The notes: generated by a model not told the origin, from the letters alone. A stretch of DNA of 64,000 bases from Coenobita brevimanus (GCA_032717465.1 CM064655.1:20462551-20526550), one strand, 5' to 3'. Positions 1 to 11,640 are shown, counted from the stretch's first letter. Numbers and translations are program-made.

Positions 1-92
1 AACGCTTGTTTCCCCAGTTGTCACACTGTGATTTTTTCGCACGGTTTGCCCCTGTTTAGCATCAGTCCACGCGAATCTTCCAAGGTGACACC

Positions 93-2408
93 ATGTCAAA
101 TTCAAGCTCTTCCGAGTCTGTGCCTTCCAGCCCTCCGAAAAAGGGTTTTGTGACCTCAACCCCGTTCAAAACCTTATCAGGAACTGCTAAGGGACCGAGT
201 GACTCTGCAACAGCCAGTGAACTATTGAAAGCGTCCATGGATTATGGGAGTGACGTCAGTGTTTGGTCAAGCCTGGCAGAGTCTGACACGCAATCGAGTG
301 CTGAGTCTGTGCCAGAAGTGACTGTTTCTGTGCCAAGCACCTCAACAGGCAAGGCTCCTGTGAAAAGGGGCTTAGAATATGGAAAGGGGGCCAAGAGGAA
401 AAGGAGTGGTGACCCCGGTTCACAGCCATTGTCCCCTACGCCACGTCACGCCACCGCTAGCCCGCCACGCACTCCCAGCCCCATTCTCTCGTCCTCCTCT
501 TCAGCTGCCCTGTCTCCTGAGTCTTCAGAGTCGCCTTCACCACCTCGGAAGGGAAGTAGACCTTCGACTTTACGTAGTAGAGGTTTCCGTAGGCCCAGTG
601 TTCGTGGTAGTAGAGCTAGAACTTTGTCCCCTAGTGTAAGGCTAGCTCATAAGGAAACTCGCACTAGGCAACTCGCCAGTCACGCCACCGCGAGTGACCT
701 TGAACCCTCTGATAATCTCCCCACCACCACCACCACTACACCAACACGACCTAGGACAGCCTCTGCCTCACGCACTGTCTCACCGCCTGCCTCACCCCCC
801 GCCGCCCCCAGCACCTCCCAGCCTAGGCAGGGCACTCTTGATGCCTTCGTGTGGTCAGAGGGCTCAGATTTTGTGCAGGAAGATCTGCCCTTTGATGACA
901 GTGGGTGTGGAGTTCAGGCTGACTTCCCTGTCCAAGAGGATGGTGAATGCTTGGACTACCTGTTGGCCTTCCTTGACAACGAGGTAATGGAGCAGATTTG
1001 TACCGAGACGAACAGGTACGAGGGGCAATCTGCTGCAGTTCGTGAAGGAGAAGGTGAGGCGGCAACGCCATCCACGTCGCGGATGGCAGCATGGGTGCCT
1101 CTAACGATCAGGGAACTCTCTGTATTTATTGGGTTGATGTTATTGATGCCCCACAATTGGAAACATAAGCTGGAGGAATACTGGAGTTCAGACGATCTTT
1201 GCCCAACACCAATCTTCAATAAATACATGAGCCGCGATCGTTTTAGGCAGCTCATGACTTACCTTCACTTCGCGAACAATGATGAGCCTTCCCGAACTGA
1301 CCCATTATGGAAAATGAGGGGAATCCTGAACTTGATCAAGGATAAGTTTACGAGGTTCCTGCGCCCTTTCAAGAAAGTGGTGATTGACGAGTCCTTGGTT
1401 TTGTTCAGGGGCCGTCTTCGGTTTGTGCAGTATATTCCATGCAAACGGCACCGCTTTGGAATCAAGTTTTTCGTGCTGTGCGACTGCAAGACGGGGTTCA
1501 TCTTAGACTTCGTGATTTACACCGCCAGCAATGTCGATTTGGACAAGATTGACCCCCTTGGATTCTCTGGTTCTGTGGTGAAAGTGCTTTTGGAAAAGTA
1601 CTTTGCCGAGAATCATGTCCTGTATACGGACAATTACTATACAGCTCCTAAACTCGCCAAGTACCTTTCTGAACACGGCGTCGGATCCTGTGGCACTGTC
1701 AGGAGCAATAGGGCACACTACCCTGCCTTCCCCGAGGCTGAAAAATCAAAGCGGGGAGACGTGCACCTGAAGAAAACTGACAAGATGCTTGCGATCAGGT
1801 GGCATGATAAGAGAGTCGTGAATGTGCTCACCACAGTACACAAGGGGGAAATGCTGGCCACAAGGAAGGTCGACAGAAGGACTGGCGAGCCTGTGATGAA
1901 GCCTAATGCTGTCATTGACTCCAACGTCAATATGCGGCTGGTGGACAAGTCTGACATGATGATCGGAAAGATAGACTGCCTGAGGAAGAATCGTCGTTGG
2001 TACAGGAAGGTGTTCTTGCACTTGATTGATATGTGCATGCTGAACGCCTTCATCCTGTATAAAATCAAGAACAGGAAGCCAGCAAACTACTCTCTCCGAA
2101 GATTTTCTAAGACTTGTGTCTACCAGCTGCTTCAGCGTTATGGCCAGGTACTTGCATCAGGTCCCAAATGCCACCCTCAGACACCTCCAGACCGCCTACA
2201 GTGTCAGGCCTACCTTCAGCGACACCGCCTGGAGCCACTGCCTGCCACTGCCAAGAGAGGAAAAGCACTGAGGAGGTGTCATGTGTGCAGCCACACTACC
2301 AGGCAGGACAGAACCTTTAGGCGCACCTCCTTGCAGTGCAAAGAGTGCAAAATTCCCCTCTGTGCTTACCCGTGTTTCTTTGACTACCACAGCCTGACTA
2401 GATATTGA
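93..2408 (+). CDS. piggyBac transposase (PGBD-like)
   Basis: Cut-and-paste transposase of the piggyBac superfamily, which excises and inserts DNA at TTAA in the nucleus. The 771-codon frame is open. Residues 1-250 are Ser/Pro/Thr-rich and low in complexity. A conserved DDE domain follows, with candidate catalytic aspartates in VVIDES (about D432), YTDNYY (about D513) and RLVDKSD (about D618). The last 45 residues hold paired cysteines (CHVC, CKEC, CAYPC) that fit the C-terminal zinc-binding domain of the family. The core pairs well with the second piggyBac at 45950-47923. The ATG at 93 is the first in frame. No stop or frameshift is visible, so activity cannot be excluded on coding grounds, but the left inverted repeat is out of view. 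Confidence 0.93.
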   Translation: MSNSSSSESVPSSPPKKGFVTSTPFKTLSGTAKGPSDSATASELLKASMDYGSDVSVWSSLAESDTQSSAESVPEVTVSVPSTSTGKAPVKRGLEYGKGAKRKRSGDPGSQPLSPTPRHATASPPRTPSPILSSSSSAALSPESSESPSPPRKGSRPSTLRSRGFRRPSVRGSRARTLSPSVRLAHKETRTRQLASHATASDLEPSDNLPTTTTTTPTRPRTASASRTVSPPASPPAAPSTSQPRQGTLDAFVWSEGSDFVQEDLPFDDSGCGVQADFPVQEDGECLDYLLAFLDNEVMEQICTETNRYEGQSAAVREGEGEAATPSTSRMAAWVPLTIRELSVFIGLMLLMPHNWKHKLEEYWSSDDLCPTPIFNKYMSRDRFRQLMTYLHFANNDEPSRTDPLWKMRGILNLIKDKFTRFLRPFKKVVIDESLVLFRGRLRFVQYIPCKRHRFGIKFFVLCDCKTGFILDFVIYTASNVDLDKIDPLGFSGSVVKVLLEKYFAENHVLYTDNYYTAPKLAKYLSEHGVGSCGTVRSNRAHYPAFPEAEKSKRGDVHLKKTDKMLAIRWHDKRVVNVLTTVHKGEMLATRKVDRRTGEPVMKPNAVIDSNVNMRLVDKSDMMIGKIDCLRKNRRWYRKVFLHLIDMCMLNAFILYKIKNRKPANYSLRRFSKTCVYQLLQRYGQVLASGPKCHPQTPPDRLQCQAYLQRHRLEPLPATAKRGKALRRCHVCSHTTRQDRTFRRTSLQCKECKIPLCAYPCFFDYHSLTRY

Positions 2409-2439
2409 AAATAAGGGTAAGATTCTTGGAAATAATACT

Positions 2440-2885
2440 GAGAGTGACAGTGATACTAGTGTTTAGTTTTCTTTTACGTACTGACAGTGACAGTCTGATG
2501 AGTGTAAATTAGTGTATGTACTTGTAAAAGCACTGACAGTGACAGTGTTTTTTGGTGTAAATAATTGTACATAGTAATAATATAAGTATTGCGAGTGACA
2601 GTCACTCCAGTGTAAGAAGTTGAAAGCATGTGTTCCTATTCTATCTTCTGACAGTGACAGTTTGTTGTGTAGAAAATATTATTTTTATAACAATGGACAG
2701 TGACACTGATGAATAAGGCAAAAAACGGACAGCTAGAGTGAAAGTGAGCGATAGAAATGAAGTGCGAGTGGCCGACCGAAGCGAGAATAAAGTGCCTGCC
2801 GTAAGGCTAAATAAACTCGCGCCGCGGTGGTCTTCCTCATTCCCGATCCACAATACTGGCAGTGACAGTGATTTTTATGGCCGTA
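2440..2885 (+). repeat. Dispersed TGACAGTGACAG motif array in the piggyBac 3' region
   Basis: At least seven clusters of (TGACAG)1-2 lie between the transposase stop and the right end, for example near 2442, 2485, 2532, 2593, 2649, 2697 and 2860. Spacing is irregular (about 45-160 bp), so this is not a simple tandem repeat. Isolated AGTGACAG copies recur in the related element near 13985. They could be subterminal binding sites or the relic of an expanded motif. Confidence 0.6.
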
Positions 2886-3371
2886 ATAGTGACAAGCGAA
2901 CGTTTGCAAAGTACTATGATGGAAAATAATGTAGTATACGTGTTTTTAGCCGTGAAAAGGCAAATGTGTCAATAGTGACGGGAAGATCGCCGCCGCGCTG
3001 CATGTCGGCCGTGCGCTCCGTTCATTTTAGCCTTATTTTCAGTGCTTATTGTACAAAAACGGATTCCAAACAACCTGTACGTTGTTGTATAAAGTGTACT
3101 GTGACAGATTGAGGCTGTGGTAGAAAGAAAACCGGGTTTCTGGAGGTGTGAAAGTGAAGACTTTGTTACCCAACTTTGCAAGTCTTCACAAGTCCTCTGG
3201 GAGTCCACGAAGGCTCAGCATGTGTCTCAGGAGAAAGCTGAATGTAAGTACTATATGCCATAAAAATTTTAATGCTCTAGGGTTAATCTCAGGTACTCAG
3301 GTACTCAGACCCTGCTACAACCCCGCCACAGCGGGGGGATCGGCCGTACACAGCCGCGTTTTAGGGGTTAA

Positions 3372-6135
3372 TGTGTTTTTCAGGTGACAAACTGTCCTAG
3401 ACCAGCACTCCCAAATCTTTCTCTTCTCTCACTTTTGTGATTGGTTCATTACCCATTAAATAATTCAATGATGGCCTCCTGGTACTTTTACCCATTTCCA
3501 ATATTTTACATTTCTTAGCATTAAATTTCATTTCCAACATCCAGCTCCAATCGTGTATCCTATCCAGATCCTCCTGCAGCATTTTACAATCCTCCTCAAC
3601 CTCTACCTTCCTCAAGATCTTTGCATCATCAGCAAACAGACTTGCATAACTGTTCACTCCGTCTACCATATCATTCACATAAATCAGGAACATTACTGGC
3701 GCCAACACCGAGCCCTGTGGGACTCTACTTGTTACTTCCCTCCATCCAGACATCTTTTCCTTTATTACTGTCCTCATTTGTCTGTTTCTCAAAAAGTCTC
3801 TCATCCATTCCAGGAGGTTCCCCTTCAGTCCTCCTATATGCTCTAGTTTCCACATTAATCTCTTATGGGGTACTTTGTCGAAGGCCGTCTCCAAATCTAA
3901 ATATACACAATCCACCCAACCATCTTTTTCCTGTAGCACGTCAATCGCTCTTGAGTAAAAACTCAACAAGTTGGAAACACATGACCTTCCACTTCTAAAT
4001 CCAAACTGGCAATTAGCCAAAATATTCATCTCTTCCAGATATTTTATCCATCCATCTTCCAGAATTCTTTCGCACAATTTTGCGACCATGCTAGTTAGGG
4101 ACACTGGTCTATAATTCAGGGGTTCTTCCTTGTTTCCTCCCTTATAAATTAGTACCACATTTGCCTTCTTCCATTCTTGAGGCACTTTCCCCTTTTCCAG
4201 AGAACACACAATTAAACTGTGAATCTCATCCACCAGTTGTTTTCTGCATTCCTTCAGCACCCAATTAGAGATTCCATCTGGTCCTGGGGCTTTCCTTACA
4301 TCTTGAGTTTCCAGTAATTTGTACACTTCATGTACTTCCATTTTTATATCTTTTATCACTACATTTCTAGTCACTCCCTCCCCCTCCACAAACTCCTTTT
4401 CATTAGTGAAAACTGATTGGAAACATTTGTTCATTATTTCTGCTTGCATTGCTGCATTTTTATAGACCTCTCCTTCTACTTTCAGTTTGGTGATTCCTTC
4501 CTTTTGTTTCAGTTTGCCATTGACAAATCTATAAAACAGTTTGGGTTCATCCTTACATTTATCTATTATACCTTTTTCAAAATTCCTTTCTCCCTCTCTA
4601 TGTATTCTTGTGTATTCACTTCTAGTTCTTTTATATTCTTCCTTTGTTCTGTTGTTACCTCTCTTTCTCCAATTGTTCCATGCCGTGTCTCTCTCTTTTT
4701 TTGCAATCATACACCTTCTATTAAACAACTCCTTTTTCCTGTTTTCCTTCCCCCTTACTCTTGGCACAAATTTTTCCACTCCTGAATTATAGAGGCCTAG
4801 AAAAATATTCCACTTCCTCTGTACCTCTCTTGTTTCTCTGAATTTTCTCCAATCTGCATTTTTGAAAAATTTTCTCAACCCTGTAAAGTTTGCTTTCCCA
4901 AAGTTGTATCTTCCCTGCCTATAAAGCTCGTCTCTTGGCTCCACGTTCCCTGTTATCATCTGGAACTCAATGACCACGTGATCACATTTTCCAATAGGAC
5001 ACAGATATTTCAAGGATTCTATTACATCAGGTTCTTTGGTAAACAGTAAATTTAGTCTTGCTGGTGTGTCCTTACCTAGGAACTGTGTATCTTCTTTGAC
5101 CCATTGTGACATCACATTGTTCATTGTTATATTTAATAATATAGTGCCCCACGAATCTTCGTTGCCTCCTGAGTCCCATTCCTCCCAGTTCACCTCATGA
5201 CAATTGAAGTCACCCATTAAAATTATATTGTTGCTTTTCTCAATCATTTTCTGTAAATAACTAGCCATGTCTGACAACATTTCCTGGTATTCATCATCAT
5301 TCAATGCTCTTGTCTTAGGGGGAACATACTATCTATCTATCTATCTATAGCCCGACGCCCTAATCCCGCAAAGGGTGGCCGCAGACAAAATGCCTCCAAG
5401 TCGCTCTGTCACCCACCATTTGACTACCCTCCCCCCAACTCACCCCCCCCTCCCTCATATACCTCTCAACCCCATCATCCTCGGTCTACCTCTCCCTCTC
5501 CCTCCCTCCACCTCACCTACATACACCCTCTTAGTCAGTCTTTCATTCTCCATTCTCTTCACATGTCCAAACCACCTCAGTGTATTTCTCCTAATCTTCT
5601 CAACCACATCCATATCCACCCCACAACGTTCCTTCACTTCTTCATTCGTCAACCTGTCCCTCCACGTCACTCCACATGCTCCTCTCAAGTAACGCATTTC
5701 CACTGCTCTCACTCTTGACTTGTTCCCCTCTTGCAAGGTCCATGCCTCGCTTCTATACGTCAGGGTAGGGATCACAATACTATCATGCAGTGACTTCTTA
5801 ACTTCCATACTCACCTCCCTATTTCTCATCACTGCCATATGTCTCTTGCTATTCTCTCCAGTTTCTAATTTCATATTTATCACTTCGGCCCTGCCTGCTC
5901 CCATTTCCACGGTATCTACATTTATGTTGTTCTTCACAGCTATCATCACTCCTCCTACTGTTTTTTCTTTTCTGTCGCTTCTTCGCAGTTTGTATTTACC
6001 ATCTCCCATATGAATATCAATATCTTCTCTTAATTTGGTCTCTACAAAGAACATAACATCAGGTTCATGTACCCTCAAAAAATTGTTGATTTCTACCCTT
6101 GCCGATATCAAACCATCAACATTAGTATATGCCAC
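3372..6135 (-). pseudogene. LINE A ORF2: APE-type endonuclease plus reverse transcriptase, broken
   Basis: The enzyme would nick target DNA and prime cDNA synthesis from LINE RNA. The N-terminal part (6135 to about 5836) contains TNVDGL and VETKLRE, typical of the endonuclease start. It resumes after a foreign insertion as YVPPKT...ILMGDFNCHEVNWEEW (from about 5326). The RT domain has RKAPGPDGIS, NYRPVSLTS, QFGFRSGRS, LDLETAFDKVPH, PQGSVLAPVMF and the catalytic box FADDAKI. An in-frame TAG at 3397-3399 stops the frame after LGVLV. The codons beyond it still read DSLSPEKHIN up to the piggyBac TTAA, so the TAG looks like a point mutation in a once longer ORF. The remaining C-terminus lies beyond the piggyBac, outside the window. 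Confidence 0.88.
5331..5835 (-). mobile_element. 5'-truncated RTE-like LINE, (GATA)n tail
   Basis: Minus-strand coding remains include VMRNREVSMEVKKSL, LRWFGHVKRMENERLTKRV and GEVEGGRGRGRPRM. These match the C-terminal part of the plus-strand RTE-like copies at 34455 and 55440. The fragment ends in (GATA)n at 5331-5347 on the minus strand. It interrupts the LINE A endonuclease between the RHM and YVPPKT segments. A clean target duplication is not visible (perhaps CATA). Confidence 0.82.
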
Positions 6136-6313
6136 CTATCAATTATTTTTTATGTTTTTTATACCCTCTTTTCTCCTTCTCTCCGCCGGTACCACTTCCT
6201 TAATTTCTGATCCATGACTCTCCAATAAAACACTGTCTTCTCTTCCTCCGTTCTCTGTTCGTTTTTTTACCTTTGCTTCCTTTACTGACTGCTTGATTTC
6301 AGCTCTTTCTTTC

Positions 6314-7193
6314 TCATTTGCATCTCCTTATCCAAACATCTTCGAACCCTTCCCTGTCTGATAATTTCCATGTTCTACTGATAATTTCGTTTACTGTTGC
6401 CTGAGACTTAAAATTTACCTTCAATGGCCTTGCCCCTCCTTCTTCGTACTTTCCTAACCTAAACACCTCTTCAATCTCTTCTTGAGCTTCGTTGTTTTCC
6501 TCCATGACTACTGATATTATTTCTTTAACTTTACTCAGTTCTTCTCTTTCTCTTTCTGATCTTATTGTCATACGTTTTTCTTTAACTCCTGAAATTATTA
6601 CACACTTTTTCTTATCTGCTACATCCCTAACTAAAGATTCTCTACTTCTCAGCACCCTAACCACTTCCCTCTCCACCTTTTCCTTGCTTTGTTGTTCTAT
6701 AATCTCTTTCAAATTTACATTTCCCTCTTCCTGAATTTTCGTCCACCCCTTATGTTGCTCCTTGATTTCTTTAATGTGCTCGTCCTGTATTCTTGATTTG
6801 GATTCATACTCATCAAGTTTGCTTTTCATCCTGTCTCTTTCTTCTTCCAACCTCTTATTCTCCCTCTTAAGCTGTTTTATTTCATTTGAGGCTGATTCAC
6901 TGCTCACTTTTAATTCAGTAACTTCTCTTTCTTGTTCGTCACTACGTGTACAAAGTTTTTCCAGTTTATTTTGCAGACTTTTGATCTTATTTTCCTGCTC
7001 TATAGTCTGTTCCTGCAACTCTAATTACTGCCCATACCTTTTTTATCTCCTGGATATTCCTCTCCGCTGTTTTCTCTACAGCTGCCGTTCTCTTTTGGTT
7101 CAACTTAATACTTCCATTTGCCACATCCTCTTCAGAAAAGCCCTCAAAGTCTCTCTCGCCAATTGTAAACAATGCACCGTCCCTTTCCGCCAT
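6314..7193 (-). pseudogene. LINE A ORF1 protein, coiled coil plus RRM-like region
   Basis: Two overlapping minus-strand frames (7193-6987 and 7018-6314) look like one ORF1 split by a frameshift near 7000. The first starts MAERDGALFTIGERDFEGF. The second is a long charged heptad region (about residues 1-110), followed by KKCVIISGVKEKR...VFRLGKYEEGGARPLKVNF, the usual layout of an LINE ORF1 RNA-binding chaperone with an RRM-like fold. It ends DVWIRRCK, like the KVWIKRCL segment of LINE B at about 10870. ORF1 of this type binds LINE RNA and forms trimers; that is family knowledge, not shown here. Confidence 0.75.
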
Positions 7194-7257
7194 GAATCAA
7201 CCATATGAAGACTTTCTATTTTCATTGTATCTTGTTCTTTTTATGACTGAAACCGCG

Positions 7258-7280
7258 TTTTTTTTTTTTTTTTTTTTTTT
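7258..7280 (+). repeat. Poly(T) tract
   Basis: Run of 23 T just 5' of the LINE A ORF1 on its coding strand (poly(A) on the minus strand). It may be an older poly(A) tail or slippage. No gene is attached. Confidence 0.9.
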
Positions 7281-7409
7281 CTAAGTACTGTCCGATGGGA
7301 CCACCACTCACACACTCATTAACATAATCACAAATAGGCTGGTCTTCTTTTAGATGCTGATTCAGCGATTATTTCCCCATGATCCAGGAGAGCTCTGTCT
7401 CTGTCGGCG

Positions 7410-7412
<3 letters not shown>

Positions 7413-7445
<33 letters not shown>
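7413..7445 (+). repeat. (TG)n microsatellite between two LINEs
   Basis: A pure TG run. Its left side is the 5' end of LINE A and its right side is the 3' end of LINE B1, both on the minus strand. The same architecture occurs at 34251-34290. Confidence 0.95.
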
Positions 7446-7446
<1 letters not shown>

Positions 7447-7664
7447 CTTACTTAATTGTTCTTACCTAATTGTATCTTTACAGGAATGAGTCAAGCTCGT
7501 ACTGTCCCGTGTATTAAACGATTTTTATCATGCATATCCTTGAATTTATGAATAGTTTTGGTACATACTCCTTTATTCAGTACTGCATTCCACTGATAAA
7601 TTGCCCTATTTGGGAAACTGAATTTCCTAATGTCTTTATCACCTCTTTCTTTATGCAGTTTTTT

Positions 7665-10600
7665 TCAAAGCCCTCTTGCTGATGCTTCACCATATGATAT
7701 ATATTCATTTATGTCTATTTTCTCTTTCCCTGAGATGCACTTATATAATATAATCATGTCTCCCCTCCCCTTCTCTTCTGCAGCGTTGGTAGATTCAATC
7801 TTTCCAGTCTTTCTCCATAGCTTAGTTCCCTTAAGCTTGGTACCCATCTTGTAGTGGCCCTTCGCATTTTTTCAATCTTATCTATGTGTTTTTTGAGATG
7901 AGGATTCCAGACTACTGATGCATACTCCAGGGTTGGTCTGATGAATGATGTTATTATCTTTCTCAGCATATCTTCATTTATATGTGTGAATGCTATTCTG
8001 ATATTAGCAAGCAATGTATATGTTTCATACCTTCTCACTGATGTGATCATTTGGAGATAGTTTGTTATTGATAATTACTCCTAGGTCTTTATCCTTTTCT
8101 GATATGTGTAGGGTTGATCTTCCTAACTTACAATCTCAATCTGGTCTTTTATCTATCTATCTATCTATAGCCCGACACCCTAATCCCGCAAAGGGTGGCC
8201 GCAGACAAAACACCTCCAAGTCGCTCTGTCACCCACCATTTGACTACCCTCCCCCCAACTCACCCCCCCCTCCCTCATATACCTCTCTACTCCATCCCTC
8301 CACCTCATCCTCGGTCTACTCCTCCCTCTCCCTCCCTCCACCTCACCTACATATACCCTCTTAGTCAGTCTTTCATCTCCATTCTCTTCACATGTCCAAA
8401 CCACCTCAGTGTATTTCTCCTAATCTTCTCAACCACATCCACATCCACCCCACAACGTTCCTTCACTTCTTCATTCGTCTTTTCTCACTTTTACCAAATT
8501 TAATTACATGACACTTATCCACATTAAATTCCATTTGCCATTTAGTGCTTCATGCATGAAGCTTGTTCAATTCCTCTTGCAGCTCTTTGCAAGAATCTAT
8601 GTTACCTGGTAGTAATTTTCCTTTGAACTTTTGCAACATCTGCAAACATATTTAGATAGCTTCCATTTCTAATGTTTCTGTCTATCATTTATATATATAC
8701 CAAAAACATAATTGGTACCAGCACTGAGCCCTGTGGCACTACACTGGTCACTTCCCTCCATGATGAATAATTTCCACTTAATATTGTTCTCATTTCCCTT
8801 TTTCTGAGAAAATCCTACATCCAACAGTGGAGAATGCCTTGGATACCTCCTTGATGGTACAGTTTCCATAAAAGTCTTTGGTGCAGTATTCTGTCAAATG
8901 TTTTCTTAAAATCTAAATAGATACTGTCCACCCATCCTTCTCTCTTCTGTAATCTTTCTGTATCTCTATCATAACAGCTTAAAAGATTAATAACACATGA
9001 TTTTCCCTTTCTAAAACCGAACTGCCTCTCTGTTATCATACCGTGTATACCCAAACTTCCCTTATCAACTTTTCTAGTATCTTACAACGCTAGTCAATGA
9101 TACTGGTCGGTAGTTGAGAGGATTCTGTCTATTCCCTTTCTTGAATAGGGGAACAATGTTTGCTTTCTTCCAAATGTCAGGTAGTTTACCTTGACCTAAG
9201 GATTCCTTAAATATTAAATACAATGGTCTGCTTAGCTCTTCAGCACATTCATGCAACACCCAACCTGAAATTCCGTTAGGATCATTTGCTTTTCCTTTGT
9301 CCAATTTATGTACTGTAACTCCTCCTGTACTTCTTTTTCTGACATTTGCATATATGATAATACATGTGGGCATGCATATTCCATATCCTGTCTCTCAAAA
9401 TTTCTTTCTTTTGTAAAAACTGATTGAAAGATTTTATTTAGTACTTCACAAATATCTTTTTCTTGTGTAGAGAAGATACCCTCATCCGTAATGGGCTGTA
9501 TTTTATCTTTAACCTTAGTTTTACTTCAGATGTAGCTGTACAAAAGCTTAAGTTGATTACTACTTTTATTTACCATGTCCTCCTCAAACTGTCTCTTAGC
9601 CTCCCTCCTTATTTTTGTATAATCATTTCTTGCCCATTTATAGTTGTTATATACCCTCTCACTATTGTGTCTTCTGTATCTATTCCACAGCAAGTCTCTT
9701 TTTCTTTTGCCTTTTTACACTCTGTATTAAACCATTTTTTAATTTTCATTTCTGTTGCTTTGTGCTGTGGGATGTAATTTTGGACTCCTGTTTTGTAAAG
9801 ATCACAGAATTTTCTACACATAACATTTAAATCTTGTCCTCTATATTCTTTTTCTCAGTCTATTTCTAAGATGTACTTCTTCAGGTCATGATAATAGCAC
9901 TTTTTGTAATTTAGACTCTTATTGTAACTCTCATTGCTGGTAACGTCATATGCAATCCTGAAGTCACAATTTAATACTACATGGTCGCTTTTGCCAAAGG
10001 GGGGTGATACATTACACCGGTATTGTCAATTTCATTTTCTTGCCTTGTAAAAATCAGATCTAGTTCGGATGGATCATCAAGTCCTCTTTTTCTGGTGATT
10101 TTCTTTACATGCTGTGTTAGGAAGAACTCCTGCACAAGATCTAAGAGCTTTTGATCCCAACTGCTTTCATAGCTTTTTACATCCAGAGTATTCCAATTTA
10201 TATTTGAATTGAAGTCTCCAATTAATACAATTCTTTCAGATTTCTCTTCCATTCTACGTAATAATGTTCTTAAACTCTGAATTGTACTTTCTGCCAGGTT
10301 TTCATTTTTGCCTCTTTCCCAGGTGTTTGTTTTAGGTGGCATGTATAAATTTGCTAAAATTAAGCTCCTTTCATATGTGTTAATTTCCAATGCAATCAGT
10401 TCTACTTGTAAGGGAATATCTAGTTTTATTTCTCTGACTTGCAGATTTTTCTTTGTTAAGATTATAGTTCCACCTCCCTTTCTTTAAATTTCTGTCTCTT
10501 CTCCATATATTGTATTTCTCTAATTTTAGGGTATCGTTTGATATACTTGGGGTTAATTTTGTTTCAGTTAGGCAGATAATGTGTGGTTCCTTTTCTTTGA

Positions 10601-10951
10601 TATAGTCTTCTACCTCTAATAATTTAGCCACCATTCCATCTACATTTGAGTATATCAACCTAACCAACTTAATTACATACTTGCCATGACTTAAGTCTAC
10701 TACCTTCCTCCTTTCTCTTCCCTGTTGGTTATGTACCAAATTCTTACCTGCAGTCCAATTACATTGTAAAAAAAAAAAGTACTCTTCTGTTCTTCTGATC
10801 TTCCCTCATTTTTTGTTTTTGCCTCCTCCCTCTTCTCTTTTAGTATTCCCAATTCCTCCTGAGTCAGGCATCGTTTAATCCATACTTTTTTTAATTCTTC
10901 TTTTTCCACGAGCTTATTTGCATATTTAAGTACTGCCTCCACAGTGTTCAC
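7665..10951 (-). pseudogene. LINE B1 ORF1 end and ORF2, many breaks
   Basis: From 5' to 3' on the minus strand: ORF1 tail (VEKEELKKVWIKRCL, about 10880), endonuclease start (IYSNVDGMVAKL, TETKLTPS, about 10650), endonuclease body (YMPPKTNTWERG, IVLIGDFNSNINW, about 10330-9990), linker (about 9820-9610), RT fingers and palm (DPNGISGWVLHE, NYRPVSLTS, 9370-9074), QFGFRKGKSC and YLDFKKTFD (9054-8815), then a C-terminal piece with IRPTLEYASVVWNPH and RRGDMI (8050-7665). Frame changes at each boundary show it cannot be translated whole. Its uninterrupted RT sequence supplies the empty-site comparisons used for the inversion in the 36-50 kb region. Confidence 0.85.
8151..8476 (-). mobile_element. 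5'-truncated RTE-like LINE fragment with 7-bp target duplication
   Basis: It begins with the (GATA)n tail and a 3' end nearly identical to 5335-5660, and encodes GGRGRSRPRMRW and VCGHPLRD on the minus strand. It is flanked by GTCTTTT at 8144-8150 and 8477-8483. The related LINE B copy at about 36594-36606 reads straight through as GGCCTTTTCTCAC, giving the empty site. Part of the right GTC could be element microhomology. Confidence 0.85.
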
Positions 10952-11159
10952 ACTCTGGAAAGTTACTTTCAGGGGCCTTGTCTTATTTCTCCTATACCTC
11001 CCTAGCCTTTAGTTCCTCGATGTCTTTATTACAAATTTCCTCTGATACTTCCTTCGATATGCTCATTATATTTGCCATCTCCTTTTCATCTCATGAAATT
11101 TTTTTTTTTTATAATAATAAACTGTGTATTGTGTGTTTTTCTTTCTCCTACACCATCAT

Positions 11160-11447
11160 TACTTTGCATGCTTTAGCTTTTTTTTCCTCTTGAAATTTTT
11201 ACAGCTACTTGATTTGACAGTTCTGAGGGGAGTAGATGGGGGGAAGGGAAGAGGGGTTGGAGTGTGTAACACCACAAAAAGATTTTGCATGCTTTGGCTC
11301 AATTTCTTTTTATTTTGACAGCTACACAGCCATGAGGGAAGGGGATGGGGGGAGGGAAGGTGGGGAGGGGAGAAGTGTTGGAGGGGTGAAGGATGTTGGG
11401 AGTGAGTCAGGAACACCGATATAATTATTTTGCATGCTATTGGTTGG

Positions 11448-11478
<31 letters not shown>

Positions 11479-11640
11479 GCTGGAAAATTCTGAAGGGTGG
11501 GGTAGAGGGAGAGGGGGAGGGGAGGAAGAGAGGGAGGGGTGATGGGAGTGGGTGAGGAAATAATGGGAGGGAAGGAATGAGGGTGGGATATGGTGGGAGC
11601 GCATAGAAAACTGGAGTCGCCCCTCCTGGAAGGGTAACTT
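11160..11640 (+). repeat. Degenerate G-rich tandem repeat, about 3 units
   Basis: Units start at TTTTGCATGCT-like motifs near 11164, 11281 and 11430. Each runs through a T- or A-rich stretch, a CAGCT/GAGCT motif and then a GGGGAGGG-rich block. A 30-bp A run occupies the third unit. The long minus-strand open frame here is low-complexity Pro/Ser/Phe and not a gene. Confidence 0.6.

Larger units (their letters stand above)
1..3371 (+). mobile_element. piggyBac element 1, left end outside window
   Basis: The element holds a full transposase frame (93-2408) and a right end closing in TTAA at 3368-3371. Read from outside inward, the right end begins TTAACCCCTAAAACGCGG. The 3' part (about 3148-3300) is clearly related to 14545-14690 of the non-autonomous element at 12994-14790. 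Insertion at TTAA is established for piggyBac. The right flank is the minus-strand LINE A, whose reading frame runs up to the TTAA, so the element sits inside that LINE. The left terminus is not in the window. Confidence 0.88.
3372..7404 (-). mobile_element. CR1-like non-LTR retrotransposon LINE A, 3' part displaced
   Basis: On the minus strand the order is 5' region (about 7400-7194), ORF1 (7193-6314), then ORF2 with endonuclease and reverse transcriptase down to 3372. There piggyBac element 1 interrupts the frame at a TTAA. An RTE-like fragment (5331-5835) splits the endonuclease. The 5' end abuts a (TG)n tract at 7413. A run of 23 T (7258-7280) lies in the 5' region. CR1 clade assignment rests on motif order and is inference. 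Confidence 0.85.
7446..11100 (-). mobile_element. CR1-like LINE B1, 5' truncated
   Basis: Minus-strand LINE from its 3' terminus next to (TG)n to a truncated 5' end near the T run at 11100. The 3' terminus contains TACAATTAGGTAAGAA on the minus strand, shared with the copy starting at 34291. Most of ORF2 and the end of ORF1 can be followed. An RTE-like fragment at 8151-8476 interrupts it. Confidence 0.85.
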
